A stretch of DNA of 56,418 nt from Nemertoderma westbladi (taxonomy: Eukaryota; Xenacoelomorpha; Nemertodermatida; Nemertodermatidae), in assembly GCA_032718475.1 (NCBI GenBank), contig JAUCBJ010001347.1:1-56418 (forward strand), written 5' to 3'. Shown one piece after another: positions 53,736 to 56,418 of this stretch; position 1 is the first letter of the stretch; each line of letters starts with the position of its first letter. A program made the position numbers and the translations under genes. The notes under the pieces were generated by a model that worked only from the letters and a program-made list of their open reading frames with translations, was not told where the DNA came from and made no database searches.

Positions 53736-53928
53736 TACTAAATTGCACCAAATTGATAGAACTGAACATAATATACAAGTTAATGGACTAAAGCTCCTGT
53801 ATAAAAATCCGACCAATTCCTCACACGCCCTTCCACCAACAGTCGATCCGCAACCGGCAGCCCCCTTGCAGGCTGTTGAGTTGACCCAGCCCGCAGTCAA
53901 CCTACCAGTAACGGCGTTTATATAGGGA
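53736..53928. other. Unassigned sequence between the RTE copy and the L2 C-terminal part
   Basis: A 60-codon plus-strand frame (53743-53925, with QPAAPLQAVELTQPAVNLP) has no recognisable domain. It may be filler or a remnant. Confidence 0.4.
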
Positions 53929-54841
53929 AGAAGTTAGGTAGACTCCTGTTCCCCGATATCCCCCGAACCAAACCACCGCTGGCGGATCAGACCTGCTGCC
54001 GGCACATAAAAAATTGGATGACGGCACACCAACTTAAATTGAACACGGACAAAACGGAATTTCTCCTCATACAAAATCGTTTTGGTGCACAAATAGATCC
54101 GCCAAAAATCAGGATAGGCGATGATATAATTCAAACAAGTGACAGTGCAAGGGATTGAGATAGACTCGCACCTAACTTTCGCTTAGCAACTTAAAAAATT
54201 CGTTCGGAAGGCGTTTTTTCACTTACGCAACTTAGCTGAAATTAAACGGTACCTCTCCCAGCATGATTTAGAATTACTAATCCATGCATTAATTACCAAC
54301 AAGATCGATAACAATAACGCGTTGTACTATGGAGTTCCATCTACTCTTATTAGGAAGTTGCAACTCGTTCAGAATTCAACTGCGAGGCTATTGACATCGA
54401 TTGAAAGAGGTCACATCACTCCAATCCTGAAGCGACTCAATTGGTTACCCGTAAAACGCAGAGTAGAATATAAGCTAGCATTGCTAACCTATAAGTTCCT
54501 CAATGCGGGTTAGCACCAAGTTATCTAAACGAACTCCTAATCCCATATAGACCCTCACGTGATCTTCGTTCGAATAGTGCTGGTCTTCTCGTGGTACCGC
54601 GATACCGTTTGGAATACCTGTAGACGAGCATTTTCCGTTCGGCACCTACTCTTTGGAACTCTATCCCTCAGTCAGTTAGAGAGGCACCCTCATTGGACAG
54701 GTTTAAAAATAGGCTAATATCTCAACTGATTGTGTTTTTTAATTTGTATGATTACAATTTTTATATTTATTTTTTAAGCGCTCTGAAACTGGCCCAGAAG
54801 AGCGCTATATAAATAGTTAATAATAATAATAATAATAATAA
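53929..54841 (+). pseudogene. L2-like LINE, C-terminal part and 3' end
   Basis: The plus strand reads CCRHIKNWMTAHQLKLNTDK, TEFLLIQN and IRIGDDIIQTSDSARDL. After small breaks come IRKAFFHLRNLAEIKRYL, LIHALITNKIDNNNALYYGV, HITPILKRLNWLPVKRRVEY and LLTYKFLN. After a stop near 54510 come YLNELLIPYRPSRDLRSNSA, LLVVPRYRLEYL and LWNSIPQSVREAPSLDRFKN. The 3' end has the L2-type hairpin AGCGCTCT/AGAGCGCT (54777-54806) followed by TATATAAAT and a (TAA)n tail to 54841. It is the partner of 52089-52420. Confidence 0.88.
54777..54806 (+). other. L2-type 3' stem-loop
   Basis: AGCGCTCT (54777-54784) and AGAGCGCT (54799-54806) pair perfectly, just before ATATAAAT and the (TAA)n tail. L2-group LINEs carry such a 3' hairpin, thought to be recognised by their RT. 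Confidence 0.85.
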
Positions 54842-54890
54842 TAGGAGATGGTCCCCCCATTATCAGTTAGGAGATGGTCCCCCCTATATT
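54842..54890. repeat. 26-bp minisatellite, right part
   Basis: Two units of TAGGAGATGGTCCCCCC-type sequence are the continuation of the array at 51966-52088. The LINE nest sits between the two halves. Confidence 0.9.
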
Positions 54891-55392
54891 ATCCTTAAGT
54901 AGTAAGTATTCAAATTATTATTGAAACGGGTTGGTTATTTATGTTCACCGCACCCCCAGCACACCACCCCCCCCCCCCCTTTTAGGTTCCCTATTGGTCA
55001 GGTCAGGTATTCTAGGTCATTGATCAAGAAAACTTGCCACCTCCATGCAGCATAAAGGAGGTGCCACCTGTAGCTGCATAGACCCCTTTTACTAGGGCAA
55101 ATCTGGTCCTGTAACTAGGACCCCCTTCGTTCTGGGATAAGGACGCCCTTGGTCCTGGATTAAGGACCCATATACTTGGCTGCAGGGGTATATGGCCTGA
55201 CCAGGCAGATGGTGATCTACCAATGGCTGGTCAGGAGTAGAGTGTTCTCATGTCCACTCTGAGAGCACTTCACTGCGACCTGCACCTGGCAGCAAGGGTA
55301 CAGGGCATGACCCAGCAGATGAGCTGCAACAGCCAATGGTGGGTCATGTGCGCCAGAGTAGATATGGGTGATGGGCCTCATATCTGACTCCA
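54891..55392 (+). other. Probable 5' UTR of the next LINE, with degenerate repeats
   Basis: A C run of about 13 lies near 54967. From 55170 the sequence has diverged blocks sharing GGCAGCAAGGGTACAGGGC or GGCTGCAGGGGTATATGGCC and CCAATGG-(T/C)GGTCA, about 110 bp apart. Such blocks could be LINE promoter repeats; that is inference. Confidence 0.45.
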
Positions 55393-56418
55393 TTGCGACA
55401 CCCACCCTGTGGAATGGCAAACCAGGGTGTGGTATTTGCCCCGAGAGCTGTCTCGGCAAAAAAGCACCCCCCAACCCCCACTATGGATTACATTAGCAAT
55501 GCGGAGGTCCGGCCACTAGAGGCCAGTGGAATTACCGGACACAATCGGCCTCACAGGCGTCAGTTAACTCCTGACCGGCTGCCTGTCTCACCCCCTACTG
55601 GAGAGAGAGCAGTCAACAATTATTTGAGTCCCTTTCCTGATGACCTTTCTGGCCCAAACCCTGGGTCACCAGGGAGGCCAGATGGTGATGGGGAGAGGGA
55701 TTCTGGAGTTGGAGGCTACTCTCATGTTCCACCCCGACCAACAAAGCCATTGGTGAATCTGAGGCAAGTCACTAGACTAGCCTCAGTAAACACCCTAACA
55801 CTCGGGTCCCCAATGCGACAAGGTGAGCTGACTGCCTTGGCAGATAAGCTTTCTCTTAGCGCAGTGGGTGTTCAAGAGCACCGAATGCAGACTGGACAGA
55901 CTGGTGAGGTTCTGATTAAGGACATGGGGGGCGGTTGGCGACTCGCCCTCGCGTCAGCAGATGATAGTGGCAATGGTGGAATTGGTCTATTGATGAATCC
56001 AACTGCACATGTAGCATTGGACAAAATAGACCAAATCTCTAACCGCATCATCCGTTGCCACTTCTCATGTTCTGGAAGACTGGCTAAGAAGTTTCCTAAG
56101 GTGGTTCTGATTGTGTGCTACTCTCCAACTAGTGTTGCCCCTGTAGAGGAGGTGGAAAATTTCTACCACAATCTACAAGCAGCTACTGATGGAGTGGATC
56201 AGCATGCATTCTTAACATTACTGGGAGACTTTAATGCAAGTCTGCATCAATCACCTACATCGCCCTGGGTCTATAGCAATAGTGTTAACCGAAATTCTGT
56301 CCATCTTCAGGATTTTATCCTGAACCCAGTTCAAGAAGCGAACTGGAAAGCTATGGACTCATAGTGGACCCAGTGGTCACAAGTCCCAGATAGACCATAT
56401 TCTGTTTCGTAGGAAATA
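55393..56418 (+). pseudogene. RTE-like LINE, 5' part: N-terminal region and endonuclease
   Basis: The plus strand is open from 55393 to 56364. The start is uncertain; MDYISNAEVRPLEASGITG at 55483 is a good alternative. A Pro/Gly-rich N-terminal region is followed by the APE-type endonuclease: RLASVNTLTLGSPMRQGEL, GVQEHRMQTG (catalytic Glu), GNGGIGLLMNP, VLIVCYSPTSVAPVEEVENF and LTLLGDFNASL (catalytic GDFN). A frameshift near 56345 moves the frame into GKLWTHSGPSGHKSQIDHIL, which keeps the DHIL end of the domain and runs off the window edge. The RT lies beyond 56418. It may be the same family as 37742-39330, but the parts do not overlap, so I cannot test this. Confidence 0.88.

Overview
The window looks like repeat-dense, AT-rich DNA from an animal nuclear genome. 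I recognise no host gene, rRNA or tRNA. Nearly all coding sequence belongs to retrotransposons: two BEL/Pao elements, one Gypsy element and at least ten LINE pieces of CR1-like, L2-like and RTE-like type. Most are broken by frameshifts, stops, truncation or nesting. BEL/Pao elements, L2/CR1 LINEs, frequent TAGGCCTA and TACCGGTA palindromes and LINEs with (TAG)n or (AAT)n tails suggest a marine invertebrate. An ambulacrarian such as an echinoderm is my guess, at low confidence.

Layout. 0.6-2.6 kb: a LINE ORF1 remnant, an RTE-like 3' fragment, and a patch with coding potential I cannot identify. 2.59-15.87 kb: a 13.3-kb BEL/Pao element with paired LTRs, gag, pol, a tandem array of about 12 hairpin-bearing repeats, and a third ORF downstream of integrase. 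15.87-16.84 and 21.40-23.12 kb: gag and integrase pieces of a second BEL/Pao element, separated by LINE fragments, hairpin-rich DNA and a 141-bp satellite. 24.1-29.3 kb: a CR1-like LINE split by a 1.6-kb insertion. 31.3-37.0 kb: a young Gypsy element on the minus strand (LTRs differ at one base in 330; PBS matches tRNA-Pro) that has lost most of its integrase. 37.4-46.3 kb: an RTE-like LINE, a CR1-like LINE, six low-complexity arrays that share one head motif, and a foldback element. 49-50.5 kb: a 1.26-kb DNA transposon with 8-bp TSDs inserted in a LINE. 51.4-56.4 kb: a four-level nest of LINEs in a 26-bp minisatellite, then the 5' half of another LINE.

The most notable item is the third ORF of the first BEL element (12904-14588). 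It appears to combine a DEDD-type 3'-5' exonuclease-like domain, two CCHC zinc knuckles and a basic C-terminal tail. I know of no described BEL/Pao element with this gene. The copy here carries about three frameshifts, so intact relatives would be needed to prove it. Many reading-frame breaks lie at or near long G or C homopolymers, so some may be assembly errors.
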